A DNA stretch of 64,000 nt from Streptomyces daqingensis (GCF_014645895.1 NZ_BMMP01000005.1:62001-126000); one strand, 5' to 3'; numbered from the stretch's first letter, positions 17,655 through 29,585 are shown. Numbers and translations are program-made. The notes: generated by a model not told the origin, from the letters alone.

Positions 17655-17681
17655 CGCTCGCCGCCGGGGGCGCGCCCGGCC

Positions 17682-17713
17682 TCAGGAGTACATCTCGTCA
17701 GGAGTACTTCTCG
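17682..17713. repeat. 16-bp tandem duplication at the rbsB stop codon
   Basis: TCAGGAGTACATCTCG (17682-17697) and TCAGGAGTACTTCTCG (17698-17713) differ at one base. The second copy is the end of rbsB including its TGA; the first duplicates the last codons and stop just downstream, giving a second in-line stop. Confidence 0.8.
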
Positions 17714-18636
17714 ACGTTCCGCGCGCTGACGGGCACCACGGGCACCTTGATCTGCGCCTCCGGGTCCGAACCCTCGACCTTGCGGAGCGCGTTGCGTACG
17801 GCCATCTTGCCGAGGGCGGCGGGCTGCTGGGCGATCGACGTGTGCATAGTGCCCTTCTTGACGGCCTTGAAGCCGTCGGGCGTGCCGTCGAAGCCGACGA
17901 CCTTGACGTCCTTGCCGGCCCTGCCGCCCAGCGCCTTGATGGCGCCGAGCGCCATCTCGTCGTTCTCGGCGAAGACGCCGGTGACTCCGGGGTGGGACTG
18001 GAGCAGGTTGGTGGTCACGTCGAGGCCCTTGGCCCGGTCGAAGTTCGCGGCCTGCTTACCGACGATCTTGATGCCCGGGTACTTCTTGATGGCCGACATG
18101 AAGCCCTTGCCGCGCTCGCGCGAGGCCGAGGTGCCGGGCTGCCCGCGCAGCACGAGGATGCTGCCCTGCTCGCCGAGTTCCTTCGCGAGGGCCTGGGCGG
18201 CCTTCTGGCCGCCGGAGACGTTGTCGGAGGCGACGGTCGTCGCGACCTCGGCCTTGTTGACCGTACGGTCGACGGCGACGACCGGGATTCCGGCGTTGTT
18301 CGCGGCCTTCACGGAGGGGCCCGCGGCGTCCGAGTCGACCGGGTTGATGATGATCGACTTCACGTTCTGGCTGGTGAAGTTCTGGATCTGGTTCGCCTGC
18401 TGGGAGGCGTCGTCCTGGGCGTCCTGAACGCTCAATTCGGCGCCGGCGGATTTGGCTTCGGCTTCCGCGCCCTTTTTCATCTCGACGAAGAAGGGATTGT
18501 TCAGCGTGGAGAGGGCGAGTCCCAGTTTGACGGACCCCTTACCTCCCGCTTTCCCCGAGTCGCTGCCGCATCCCGTGACGGTGCCTATCAACGCCACAGC
18601 GGCGAGTACCGCGCATGTGCTCTTTCTCTTGCTCAT
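17698..18636 (-). CDS. rbsB: Ribose ABC transporter substrate-binding lipoprotein
   Basis: A 312-residue periplasmic-binding-type protein that captures ribose outside the membrane. A lipoprotein signal ends at the lipobox TVTGC (Cys near 22). The mature domain has the sugar-binding fold start VKLGLALSTLNNPFFVEM near 40 and the later blocks SIIINPVDSDA, VVAVDRTV and VFAENDEMALGA typical of RbsB. The ATG at 18636 is chosen because it begins the signal peptide; the frame extension upstream runs into the rbsC end. Confidence 0.92.
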   Translation of the reverse strand: MSKRKSTCAVLAAVALIGTVTGCGSDSGKAGGKGSVKLGLALSTLNNPFFVEMKKGAEAEAKSAGAELSVQDAQDDASQQANQIQNFTSQNVKSIIINPVDSDAAGPSVKAANNAGIPVVAVDRTVNKAEVATTVASDNVSGGQKAAQALAKELGEQGSILVLRGQPGTSASRERGKGFMSAIKKYPGIKIVGKQAANFDRAKGLDVTTNLLQSHPGVTGVFAENDEMALGAIKALGGRAGKDVKVVGFDGTPDGFKAVKKGTMHTSIAQQPAALGKMAVRNALRKVEGSDPEAQIKVPVVPVSARNVEKYS

Positions 18637-18704
18637 TGCTGCATTTCCTTGCAGTCGACAGCAGATGGAACCACAGACGGCAACAGCCCTCCGACGCGCG
18701 AATT

Positions 18705-19742
18705 TCACGCGCGACGACGGAGTGTATCGAGCAGTACCGCCAGGGCGATCACCGCCCCGATGACCACCTGCTGCCAGAAAATCGACACCTGGAGCAGATT
18801 GAGACCGTTGCGCAGCACTGCCAGGATCAACGCCCCGATGAGAGTGCCGGACGCCTTGCCCACGCCTCCCGAGAGGCTTGCCCCGCCGATGACCACCGCG
18901 GCGATGGCGTCCAGTTCGTACCCCATGGCCGCCTGGGGCTGGGCGGACGCCAGGCGCGAGGCCAGCACGATCCCGGCGACCGCCGCGAACGTCCCGGACA
19001 GCGCGTAGATGACGAGCTTCTGCCTCCGCACCCGGATCCCCGACAGGCGTGCGGCCTCCTCGTTGCCCCCGATCGCGTACATCGAGCGCCCGCTGTAGGT
19101 GCGCGCCAGCACGAGCGAGGTGATCCCGCCCATCACCAGCAGAACCAGCAGCGGCACCGGGAGCCAGCCGCCGAGCGTCTCGCCGATCGTGGCGACGGAC
19201 GACGGGAGCGCTATCGGGGTGCCGTCCGAGAAGACGAGGGAGAGGCCCCGTCCCACGGAGAGCATCGCGAGGGTGGCGATGAACGGCGGGAGCTTGCCGT
19301 ACGCGACGAGGCCGCCGCTGACGAGGCCGCAGGCAAGTCCCGTTCCCAGGGCGAGCAGCACGGCCAGCCAGACAGGGAGACCGCCCGTCGTCGACAGGTA
19401 GCCGAGCATGATCGCGGAGAACGCGGCGACGGAACCGACCGACAGGTCGATGCCGCCCGCCACGATGACGAAGGTGACACCGAACGCGAGGATCGCCGTG
19501 ACGGCCGCCTGGACACCGACGTTGAGCAGATTCTGCGTGCTCAGGAAGTCCGTCGACATGACGGTCATCGCCACGACGAGGACCGCCAGCGCGCTCAGCG
19601 CGCCGTTCTCCAGCAACAGTTTGCGGAGCACCGGCTGAGCGCCCCCCGGCCCCCCGGGCCTTCGCCCTCCCGAAGGCCCTTTGCCCACCCGGTGCCCCTG
19701 TCCGGGCCCCGTACCGCTGCCGTTGTGGATGTCAGTGGCCAC
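18705..19742 (-). CDS. rbsC: Ribose ABC transporter permease
   Basis: A 345-residue permease with a Gly/Pro-rich cytoplasmic N terminus (about 1-38) that is longer than in enteric RbsC. About nine or ten membrane helices follow, with the family segments FVIVAGGIDLSVGS (near 90), LPPFIATLAMLSVGRG (near 150) and GTLIGALILAVLRNGLNLL (near 300). Its start overlaps the end of rbsA by 11 bp, indicating translational coupling. Confidence 0.92.
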   Translation of the reverse strand: MATDIHNGSGTGPGQGHRVGKGPSGGRRPGGPGGAQPVLRKLLLENGALSALAVLVVAMTVMSTDFLSTQNLLNVGVQAAVTAILAFGVTFVIVAGGIDLSVGSVAAFSAIMLGYLSTTGGLPVWLAVLLALGTGLACGLVSGGLVAYGKLPPFIATLAMLSVGRGLSLVFSDGTPIALPSSVATIGETLGGWLPVPLLVLLVMGGITSLVLARTYSGRSMYAIGGNEEAARLSGIRVRRQKLVIYALSGTFAAVAGIVLASRLASAQPQAAMGYELDAIAAVVIGGASLSGGVGKASGTLIGALILAVLRNGLNLLQVSIFWQQVVIGAVIALAVLLDTLRRRA

Positions 19743-21387
19743 GGAGGCCCTCCCTGTTCTTCGTCATGTGCACGGGCGCGGTCGCGGCGGGACCCGCGGC
19801 CGTGGCCCCGCCGTCCCGGTGGGCTGTGCCGACGGCCAGCGCCATCACGGCGTCCTGGGTGGCGTCGCCCGCGGGGAGTTCGCCCGCGATACGGCCCTGG
19901 GCCATCACGAGTACGCGGTCGCTCATGCCCAGTACCTCGGGAAGGTCGCTGGAGATCATGAGCACCGCGTGGCCCGAGGCCGTCAACTCGTTGATCAGCT
20001 CGTAGATCTCGACCTTCGCGCCGACGTCGATGCCGCGCGTCGGCTCGTCGAGGATCAGCACCCGGCTCTGGGCCAGCAGCCACTTTCCGATGACGACCTT
20101 CTGCTGGTTGCCGCCGGAGAGCGTGCCCATGCGCTGGCCCAGCCCGGCCATCCGCACACCCAGTCGCTCGGCGATCCGGGCGGCGGACTTCTGCTGCCCC
20201 GCCAGGTCGACGATCCCGCCGCGTGACGCGCGGCCGAGCGTGACCAGGCCGAGGTTGTCCTGCACGGACGAGTCCAGCAGCAGGCCCTGGCCCTTGCGGT
20301 CCTCGGGGACGAGCCCGATGCCCGCGGCCAGGGACGCGTTGATGTCGTGCCGGCGCAGCCTCCTGCCCTGCACCTCCACGGTGCCCGTGTCGTACGGGTC
20401 GGCCCCGAAGACGGCGCGGGCCACCTCCGTCCGGCCGGCGCCCACCAGCCCCGCGAGGCCCACGACTTCACCCGCACGCAGCTCGAAGCCGATGTCGCTG
20501 AAGGCGCCCGCCCGGCTCAGGCCGGAGACCCTCAGCAGGGGCGTCGCCGTGCGCGCCTGCTCGCCGTCGCGGCCCGTCTGACGCGGGTACTGCTGCTCGA
20601 TGCTGCGTCCGACCATCATCCGGACGAGCTCGTCCCGCGGGGTGCCGGCGGGGGCCTGGCCGACGCTGCGCCCGTCCCGCAGGACGGTGACGCGGTCACC
20701 CAACTCGGCGATCTCCTCCAGGTGATGGGTGATGAAGACGATGCCCACGCCCTCGTCGCGCAGCCGGCGCACGAGGGCGAAGAGCCTCCGCACCTCGTCA
20801 GCCGTGAGGGCCGCCGTCGGCTCGTCCATGATCAGGATGCGGGCGTCGAGGCTGAGGGCCTTGGCGATCTCGACCATCTGCGAGCGGGCGATCCCCAGCC
20901 GGTGTACGGGCGTCCGGGGGGAGATGTCCACGCCGACGCGGGCCAGGAGTCCGGCGGCGTCCGACTCCATGCGCTTGCGGTCCAGCAGCCCGAAGCGGCG
21001 CGGCTGGCGCCCCAGGAAGATGTTCTCGGCCACGCTGAGGTGCGGCACGAGGTTGAACTCCTGGTGCATCGTGGCGATTCCGTACCGCTCGGCGTCGTTG
21101 GCGCTGTGGATGCGCGCCGGCCTGCCGTCGCGGAACACCTGTCCGGCGTCCGCCCTGTGGACGCCGGACAGGATCTTGATCAGGGTGCTCTTGCCGGCGC
21201 CGTTCTCACCCAGGAGGACGTGGACTTCGCCCGAGCGGAGCTCGAAGTCGACGCCGTCGAGGGCGACGACGTTGGGGAAGGTCTTGCGGATGCCCTGGGT
21301 CCGCAGCAGCTCCCGTGCCGGCGGCTGCCGCCGCTCCGGCGGCAGGTCCCCCGGCCGAGGCGTGTGCGGGGGGTCGGGGGTGCTCAA
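19732..21387 (-). CDS. rbsA: Ribose ABC transporter ATP-binding protein
   Basis: A 551-residue double ATPase that powers ribose import. The first nucleotide-binding domain has Walker A GENGAGKST near 57 and Walker B ILIMDEPTAAL near 180. The second domain has the degenerate Walker A typical of this family, LSGGNQQKVVIGKWL and LILDEPTRGIDVGAK near 440. A Pro/Arg-rich N-terminal extension of about 25 residues and a C-terminal tail after 515 are extra. Its ATG overlaps the stop codon of the upstream LacI-type regulator (ATGA). Confidence 0.93.
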   Translation of the reverse strand: MSTPDPPHTPRPGDLPPERRQPPARELLRTQGIRKTFPNVVALDGVDFELRSGEVHVLLGENGAGKSTLIKILSGVHRADAGQVFRDGRPARIHSANDAERYGIATMHQEFNLVPHLSVAENIFLGRQPRRFGLLDRKRMESDAAGLLARVGVDISPRTPVHRLGIARSQMVEIAKALSLDARILIMDEPTAALTADEVRRLFALVRRLRDEGVGIVFITHHLEEIAELGDRVTVLRDGRSVGQAPAGTPRDELVRMMVGRSIEQQYPRQTGRDGEQARTATPLLRVSGLSRAGAFSDIGFELRAGEVVGLAGLVGAGRTEVARAVFGADPYDTGTVEVQGRRLRRHDINASLAAGIGLVPEDRKGQGLLLDSSVQDNLGLVTLGRASRGGIVDLAGQQKSAARIAERLGVRMAGLGQRMGTLSGGNQQKVVIGKWLLAQSRVLILDEPTRGIDVGAKVEIYELINELTASGHAVLMISSDLPEVLGMSDRVLVMAQGRIAGELPAGDATQDAVMALAVGTAHRDGGATAAGPAATAPVHMTKNREGLRGH

Positions 21388-22391
21388 CTGCGGCTCCCTT
21401 CGCTCTCGCCGCAGGAGCGGCGCGTGACAAGGCGGGCGGTGAGGGTGACGGACGAGGCCGTCCGCCCCTCGACGAGGTCGATCAGCGCTCCGACGGCGCG
21501 GTGGCCCAGCTCGGCCGTCGGCTGGGCGATGGCCGTGATCGGGGGATCGGTGTGCAGGAACCAGGGGATGTCGTCGAAGGCGGCGAGCGCCATGTCCTGG
21601 GGAACCCGCAGGCCGCGGCGGCGCAGTTCGTCCATCGCGCCGAGCGCCATCAGGTTGTCGGTGGCGAAGACGGCGTCGGGCGGCTCGGCGAGGTCGAGGA
21701 ACGCCGCGGTCGCGCGCCTGCCGCTCTCGGTCTGGAAGTCGCCCTCGCCGATGTACCGGCGGGGGAGGGGCAGGCCGTGCGATTCCAGCGCCTCCCGGAA
21801 GGCCTCGACGCGCTCGTTGCCCGTCGTCGTCTCGCTGGGGCCGCCGATGATGGCGAGGCGCCGGTGGCCGAGCGAGTGGAGGTGGGCGACGAGGTCGTGG
21901 ACGGCGGGCCTGCCGTCGGCGTGGACGACGGGCACGTCCAGGCCCGGTATCCAGCGGTCGACGAAGACCATGGGAGTCTCGGCCGCGACCGCGTCCCTGA
22001 TCATCGAGGTGCCGCCGTCCGTGGGCGAGACCAGCAGACCGTCGATGCGCCGCTCCAGGAGGGTGCGCACGTGGTGCTCCTGCAGGGCGGCGTGTTCGTC
22101 GGCGTTGCCGATGACGACGCTGTAGCCGCGTCCGCGGGCGGCGTCCTCGACCGCGCGCGCGAGCTCCGTGAAGAACGGGTTGAGGACGTCGCTGATGACG
22201 AGGCCCAGCGTGCGCGTCTGATGGGTTCTCAGGGAGCGTGCGACGGCGTTGGGCCGGTAGCCGAGATCGGTGACCGCGGAGAGCACGCGCGTGCGCGTGT
22301 CCGGACGCACGGCCGGGTGGTCGTTGAGGACCCGGGAGACCGTGGCGACGGAGACACCCGCGGCGAAGGCCACGTCCTTGATGCTGGTCAA
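21384..22391 (-). CDS. LacI family repressor of the ribose operon
   Basis: A 335-residue LacI/GalR regulator with HTH SIKDVAFAAGVSVATVSRVL (3-22), the hinge region RPNAVARSLR, and an effector domain beginning TLGLVISDVLNPFF. It is the first gene of the rbs operon and overlaps rbsA, so it is an RbsR-like autoregulator. A GTAACGATTAC palindrome lies 33 bp before its ATG. Confidence 0.9.
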   Translation of the reverse strand: MTSIKDVAFAAGVSVATVSRVLNDHPAVRPDTRTRVLSAVTDLGYRPNAVARSLRTHQTRTLGLVISDVLNPFFTELARAVEDAARGRGYSVVIGNADEHAALQEHHVRTLLERRIDGLLVSPTDGGTSMIRDAVAAETPMVFVDRWIPGLDVPVVHADGRPAVHDLVAHLHSLGHRRLAIIGGPSETTTGNERVEAFREALESHGLPLPRRYIGEGDFQTESGRRATAAFLDLAEPPDAVFATDNLMALGAMDELRRRGLRVPQDMALAAFDDIPWFLHTDPPITAIAQPTAELGHRAVGALIDLVEGRTASSVTLTARLVTRRSCGESEGSRS

Positions 22392-22423
22392 CTTCCTGAC
22401 CCGTCCTGGGAGTCGATCACATG

Positions 22424-22434
22424 GTAACGATTAC
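22424..22434. promoter_or_regulatory. Operator of the ribose repressor
   Basis: GTAACGATTAC is an inverted repeat GTAA-CGA-TTAC just upstream of the repressor start (22391). It resembles LacI-family sites controlling sugar ABC transporters. No further copy was seen in the operon. Confidence 0.55.
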
Positions 22435-22638
22435 ATGCGACATGGAACGGGACTCCACCGCCCTCGCGCAAGGGGTTCGTGCGCGATCGTGACGTTGCCC
22501 CGCGGCCGCCCCCGTGCCCCCGGCGGCCGTACGGCAACTGCCCGCCGGGGGCGGCCGGATGAGCGTGCCGGGCCCTGCGGCCGGCTCCCGTGACCGGTCT
22601 GCCCCGCGATGTCTGCGGGCGGCGCTACGGTCTGTCAC

Positions 22639-24909
22639 ATGGCTTTCCGGAACGCCGTGCTCGAAGGCGTGCTCGAGCGCATCACCTACGCCAACGAGGA
22701 CAACGGGTACACGGTGGCCCGCGTCGACGCGGGCCGCGGCGGCGAACTGCTCACCGTCGTCGGTTCGCTGCTCGGCGCGCAGGTGGGCGAGTCGCTGCGG
22801 ATGGAGGGCAGTTGGGGCTCGCACCCGCAGTACGGCCGCCAGTTCACCGTCGAGAACTACACCACGGTCCTGCCCGCCACCGTGCAGGGCATCAGGCGCT
22901 ACCTCGGCTCCGGCCTGATCAAGGGTGTCGGCCCCCGCACCGCCGAGCGCATCGTGGACCACTTCGGCACGGCGACGCTGGAGGTGATCGAGGCCGACGC
23001 CGGCAAGCTCATCGAGGTGCCCGGGCTCGGTCCCAAGCGCACGAAGAAGATCGCGGCGGCCTGGGAGGAGCAGAAGGCGATCAAGGAGGTGATGATCTTC
23101 CTCCAGGGGGTCGGCGTCTCCACGTCGATCGCGGTGCGCATCTACAAGAAGTACGGCGACGCCTCGATCTCCGTGGTGCGCAACGAGCCCTACCGCCTCG
23201 CCTCCGACGTGTGGGGCATCGGCTTCCTCACGGCCGACCGCATCGCACAGTCGGTCGGCATTCCGCACGACAGCCCCGAGCGGGTCAAGGCCGGCCTCCA
23301 GTACGCGCTGTCCCAGTCCACGGACCAGGGCCACTGCTACCTGCCGGAGGAGCGGCTGATCTCGGACGCCGTGAAGCTCCTGCAGGTCGGCGCCGGCCTC
23401 GTCGTCGACTGCCTGGGCCGGCTGGCGGCCGAGGAGGGCGTCGTCAGGGAGAGCGTTCCGGGGGAGGACGGCCGCCCCGTCACGGCGGTCTACCTGGTGC
23501 CCTTCCACAGGGCGGAGATCTCGCTGGCCTCGCAGCTGCACCGCCTGCTGCGCACGCCGGAGGACCGCCTCCCCGCGTTCCGGGACGTCGACTGGGACGC
23601 GGCGCTGGGCTGGCTCGCCGCCCGTACCGGAGCGGAGCTGGCCCCCGAGCAGCGGCAGGCGGTGCGGCTCGCGCTGAGCGAGAAGGTCGCCGTGCTGACC
23701 GGCGGCCCGGGGTGCGGCAAGTCGTTCACGGTCCGCTCGGTCGTGGAGCTCGCGCGGGCGAAGCGGGCGAAGGTCGTGCTGGCGGCGCCCACGGGCCGCG
23801 CCGCCAAGCGCCTGGCCGAGCTGACGGGGGCGGAGGCGTCCACGGTGCACCGGCTGCTGGAGCTGAAGCCCGGCGGCGACGCCGCGTACGACAGGGAGCG
23901 CCCGCTGGACGCCGACCTCGTCGTCGTGGACGAGGCGTCGATGCTCGACCTGTTGCTCGCCAACAAGCTGATCAAGGCCGTGCCGCCGGGGGCACATCTG
24001 CTGCTCGTCGGAGATGTGGACCAGCTGCCGTCCGTGGGGGCCGGCGAGGTGCTGCGGGACCTGCTCGCCGAGGAGGGGCCCGTGCCGGCGGTGCGGCTGA
24101 AGCGGATCTTCCGCCAGGCCCAGCAGTCCGGCGTGGTGACGAATGCACACCGCATCAACTCAGGGGTGCAGCCCGTCACCCACGGATTGAGTGATTTCTT
24201 CCTCTTCGCCGAGGACGACTCGGAGGAGGCCGGGCGGCTCACCGTCGACGTGGTCGCCCGCCGCATCCCCGCGAAGTTCGGACTGGACCCCCGCCGGGAC
24301 GTGCAGGTCCTCGCCCCCATGCACCGGGGCCCGGCCGGTGCGGGCGCGCTGAACGGGCTGCTGCAGCAAGCGCTGACCCCGGGCCGTCCCGACCTCGCGG
24401 AAAAGCGTTTCGGCGGAAGGGTTTTCCGCGTGGGCGACAAGGTCACCCAGATTCGTAACAACTACGAGAAGGGTGCGTGTGGTGTCTTCAACGGCACCGT
24501 CGGTGTCGTCACGGCGCTGCATCCCGACGATCAGCGCCTGACCGTACGCACCGACGAGGACGAGGAGGTGGACTACGAGTTCGACGAGCTGGACGAACTG
24601 GCCCACGCGTACGCCGTCACCATCCACCGCTCGCAGGGCAGCGAGTACCCGGCTGTGGTGATTCCCGTCACGACGGGTGCCTGGATGATGCTGCAGCGCA
24701 ATCTGCTCTATACGGCGGTGACCAGGGCAAAGCGACTGGTCGTGCTGGTGGGGTCGCGCAGGGCGATCGGCCAGGCAGTGCGCACGGTCTCGGCTGGTCG
24801 GCGCTGCACCGCACTGGATCACCGTCTGTTCGGCCGATCCGCGCAGGGCGATGGAGAGCAAGCGGTTCCGGGGGGTGACCGGCGCCGTGTCGAGGGTGCA
24901 GGATGTTGA
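22639..24909 (+). CDS. recD2: RecD-like ATP-dependent DNA helicase (RecD2 type)
   Basis: A 756-residue SF1B 5'-3' helicase. The N-terminal OB-like and helix-hairpin-helix segments (GLIKGVGPRTAERIVDHFG near 94 and a second HhH near 130) mark the RecD2 group, which works without RecBC. Motif I (Walker A GGPGCGKSFT) is near 355, motif II is VVVDEASMLD near 430, motif III LLVGDVDQLPSVGAGEVL is near 455, and motif VI VTIHRSQGSEYP is near 665. The ATG at 22639 is favoured by family alignment; an in-frame ATG at 22609 would add ten residues. No operon partner. Confidence 0.9.
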   Translation: MAFRNAVLEGVLERITYANEDNGYTVARVDAGRGGELLTVVGSLLGAQVGESLRMEGSWGSHPQYGRQFTVENYTTVLPATVQGIRRYLGSGLIKGVGPRTAERIVDHFGTATLEVIEADAGKLIEVPGLGPKRTKKIAAAWEEQKAIKEVMIFLQGVGVSTSIAVRIYKKYGDASISVVRNEPYRLASDVWGIGFLTADRIAQSVGIPHDSPERVKAGLQYALSQSTDQGHCYLPEERLISDAVKLLQVGAGLVVDCLGRLAAEEGVVRESVPGEDGRPVTAVYLVPFHRAEISLASQLHRLLRTPEDRLPAFRDVDWDAALGWLAARTGAELAPEQRQAVRLALSEKVAVLTGGPGCGKSFTVRSVVELARAKRAKVVLAAPTGRAAKRLAELTGAEASTVHRLLELKPGGDAAYDRERPLDADLVVVDEASMLDLLLANKLIKAVPPGAHLLLVGDVDQLPSVGAGEVLRDLLAEEGPVPAVRLKRIFRQAQQSGVVTNAHRINSGVQPVTHGLSDFFLFAEDDSEEAGRLTVDVVARRIPAKFGLDPRRDVQVLAPMHRGPAGAGALNGLLQQALTPGRPDLAEKRFGGRVFRVGDKVTQIRNNYEKGACGVFNGTVGVVTALHPDDQRLTVRTDEDEEVDYEFDELDELAHAYAVTIHRSQGSEYPAVVIPVTTGAWMMLQRNLLYTAVTRAKRLVVLVGSRRAIGQAVRTVSAGRRCTALDHRLFGRSAQGDGEQAVPGGDRRRVEGAGC

Positions 24910-25041
24910 GAAAGACCACGGCACTGCGTGCCACCAAAGAGCCCATTGGCCGACCCCGAGTGCACCGCACCGCACGGAGTGGGGGACAGTGAACGGGTCA
25001 GGGCACCTCGAAGAAGAGGCACTACGTCGGTGAGGGAAGAC

Positions 25042-26331
25042 GTGAGCGACAACTCTGTAGTACTTCGGTACGGGGACGATGAGCACAGCTTCCCCGTCGT
25101 CGACAGCACGGTCGGTGACCGTGGGTTCGACATCGGAAAGCTGCGCGCCGAGACCGGTCTGGTGACCCTGGATTCGGGCTACGGCAACACCGCCGCGTAC
25201 AAGTCCGCCATCACGTATCTCGACGGTGAGCAGGGCATCCTGCGCTACCGCGGATATCCGATCGAGCAGCTGGCGGAGCGGGGCACGTTCCTGGAGACGG
25301 CCTACCTGCTGATCAACGGCGAGTTGCCGAGCGTCGACCAGCAGGCGGCGTTCAAGGACGAGATCACGCGCCACACCCTGCTGCACGAGGACGTCAAGCG
25401 TTTCTACGACGGGTTCCCGCGTGACGCGCACCCGATGGCGATGCTGTCGTCGGTGGTCAGCGCGCTGTCGACGTTCTACCAGGACAGCCACAATCCGTTC
25501 GACCAGGAGCAGCGGCACCTGTCGACCATAAGGCTGCTGGCCAAGCTGCCCACGATCGCGGCCTACGCGTACAAGAAGGCCATCGGCCACCCCGTGGTCT
25601 ACCCGCGCAACGACCTCGGCTACGTCGAGAACTTCCTGCGCATGACCTTCTCGGTGCCCGCGGCGGAGTACGAGCTGGACCCGGTCGTGGTGAACGCCCT
25701 GGACAAGCTGCTGATCCTGCACGCGGACCACGAGCAGAACTGCTCGACCTCCACCGTCCGTCTGGTGGGCTCCTCGCAGGCGAACATGTTCGCCTCCATC
25801 TCGGCGGGCATCAACGCGCTGTGGGGGCCGCTGCACGGCGGCGCGAACCAGAGCGTCCTGGAGATGCTGCAGGGCATCAAGGCGTCCGGCTCCGATGTTG
25901 ATTCCTTCATCCGCAAGGTGAAGGACAAGGAGGACGGCGTAAAGCTGATGGGCTTCGGTCACCGCGTCTACAAGAACTTCGACCCCCGGGCGCAGATCAT
26001 CAAGGCCGCGGCGCACGACGTCCTCTCCGCGCTGGGCAAGAGCGACGAGCTCCTCGACATCGCACTGAAGCTCGAGGAACGGGCCCTGAGCGACGACTAC
26101 TTCGTCTCGCGGAAGCTCTACCCGAACGTGGACTTCTACACGGGTCTGATCTACCGGGCCATGGGCTTCCCGACCAGCATGTTCACGGTGCTGTTCGCGC
26201 TGGGCCGGCTGCCCGGCTGGATCGCCCAGTGGCACGAGATGATCAAGGAGCCGGGTTCCCGTATCGGCCGCCCGCGCCAGATCTACACCGGTGTCGTCCA
26301 GCGGGAGTACGTTCCCATCGAATCCCGCTGA
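25042..26331 (+). CDS. gltA: Citrate synthase
   Basis: A 429-residue type II (hexameric GltA-type) citrate synthase that condenses oxaloacetate and acetyl-CoA. Catalytic blocks are LHADHEQNCSTSTVRLVGS (first His near 235), GPLHGGANQ (second His near 270) and MGFGHRVYKNFDPRA (near 312). The closing RPRQIYTG is also standard. The GTG at 25042 follows GAGGGAAG at ideal distance; longer starts upstream lack a ribosome binding site. A terminator lies 54 bp after the stop. Confidence 0.97.
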   Translation: MSDNSVVLRYGDDEHSFPVVDSTVGDRGFDIGKLRAETGLVTLDSGYGNTAAYKSAITYLDGEQGILRYRGYPIEQLAERGTFLETAYLLINGELPSVDQQAAFKDEITRHTLLHEDVKRFYDGFPRDAHPMAMLSSVVSALSTFYQDSHNPFDQEQRHLSTIRLLAKLPTIAAYAYKKAIGHPVVYPRNDLGYVENFLRMTFSVPAAEYELDPVVVNALDKLLILHADHEQNCSTSTVRLVGSSQANMFASISAGINALWGPLHGGANQSVLEMLQGIKASGSDVDSFIRKVKDKEDGVKLMGFGHRVYKNFDPRAQIIKAAAHDVLSALGKSDELLDIALKLEERALSDDYFVSRKLYPNVDFYTGLIYRAMGFPTSMFTVLFALGRLPGWIAQWHEMIKEPGSRIGRPRQIYTGVVQREYVPIESR

Positions 26332-26385
26332 CCCGCGGGTGACCCTGGCTGTACACTCCGTGACACCGCCCAGGGGAGTGCTCAA

Positions 26386-26418
26386 GGAAGGCCCCATCCA
26401 GGCGGATTGGGGCCTTCC
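26386..26418 (+). terminator. Citrate synthase terminator
   Basis: GGAAGGCCCCA (26386-26396) pairs with TGGGGCCTTCC (26408-26418) around an 11-nt loop. It begins 54 bp after the gltA stop codon. Confidence 0.85.
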
Positions 26419-26724
26419 GTATGTGCAGATCCCCAACGAGACGTAGGTCACAGAAATTGGGGGGTAACCATTGCCCGGGGTCGGACGTCTAACCGGGTGG
26501 CAGCGGCCCCCGGCGGAGTCGCCGCCACCCACCGAGTGCGTCTTTGGGGGACGCGCGCGGATGGCACCATCGGCAAGCGTGCCCGGGGAGCTTGAGCGGC
26601 CCTCCCGTGCGTACGTGCAGCCAGCAAGCACCCGGCCAGGATCCCGTGGGGGGAATCCGTGACCGGGAAACGGGAGCGCCCCGTCGACAGGCCCGTGGGG
26701 GGACCTGCTCGGCGGGGCGCTTTT
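26419..26724 (+). ncRNA. Candidate small RNA ending in an intrinsic terminator
   Basis: The 560 bp between citrate synthase and the copper ATPase holds no supportable coding region. A second strong hairpin closes a 0.3 kb stretch: AGCGCCCCG (26675-26683) pairs with CGGGGCGCT (26713-26721) and is followed by TTTT. A U-tract after a GC stem is uncommon in Streptomyces. Since gltA already has its own terminator, an independent short transcript is possible. The start is unknown; I set it at the end of the gltA terminator. 26725-26895 shows nothing else. Confidence 0.35.
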
Positions 26725-26895
26725 CGTTCGTCCCGCGACGGGCCGGAATCTCCTCCCAAAGCTTGCGGAGTCGGATGTTCCGGGTGACTTCCGTAAGAGT
26801 CGCGGGGTGCCGGGCACTGAGGACCGGCTGTCACAGCATCTTCACGTTTTCCTCACGCCTTCCGGTGGGCGCCCGGGAGGGCGCGGGCCGGCCCG

Positions 26896-29301
<2,406 letters not shown>

Positions 29302-29320
29302 CGTGGCCTCCTCCGCGCCC

Positions 29321-29536
29321 TCAGGCGCGTCCTGCCAGTTCGTAGCCTGCTTCGTCCACGGCGGCGCGGACGGTCCCCTCGTCCAGTTCGGCGGCGGAGG
29401 TGACGGTCACCTCGCCGGAGGAGGCGGTGGCCTTCACCGAGGTCACCCCCTCGATGGCGGAGACCTCCTCGACGACCGCGCTCTCGCAGTGGCCGCAGGT
29501 CATGCCGGTGACCTTGTAAGTGGTGACAGTGCTCAT
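29321..29536 (-). CDS. copZ: Copper chaperone CopZ, heavy-metal-associated domain
   Basis: A 71-residue HMA-fold protein with the metal motif GMTCGHC at 11-17. It should carry Cu(I) to the ATPase encoded just downstream. The ATG at 29536 is the only sensible start, and the length is standard. First gene of the copper operon. Confidence 0.95.
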   Translation of the reverse strand: MSTVTTYKVTGMTCGHCESAVVEEVSAIEGVTSVKATASSGEVTVTSAAELDEGTVRAAVDEAGYELAGRA

Positions 29537-29585
29537 CCCTCGCTCCAGTTCTGTGTCTCCGGGCCTTGGTCTTCCGCTCAACACT

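Noticed and set aside
24160..26817. An 885-codon minus-strand frame antisense to recD2 and citrate synthase
   Set aside because: Shadow of two certain genes in GC-rich DNA.
26419..26895. A cobalamin or other known riboswitch upstream of the copper genes
   Set aside because: No recognisable box, and the orientation is away from copA.
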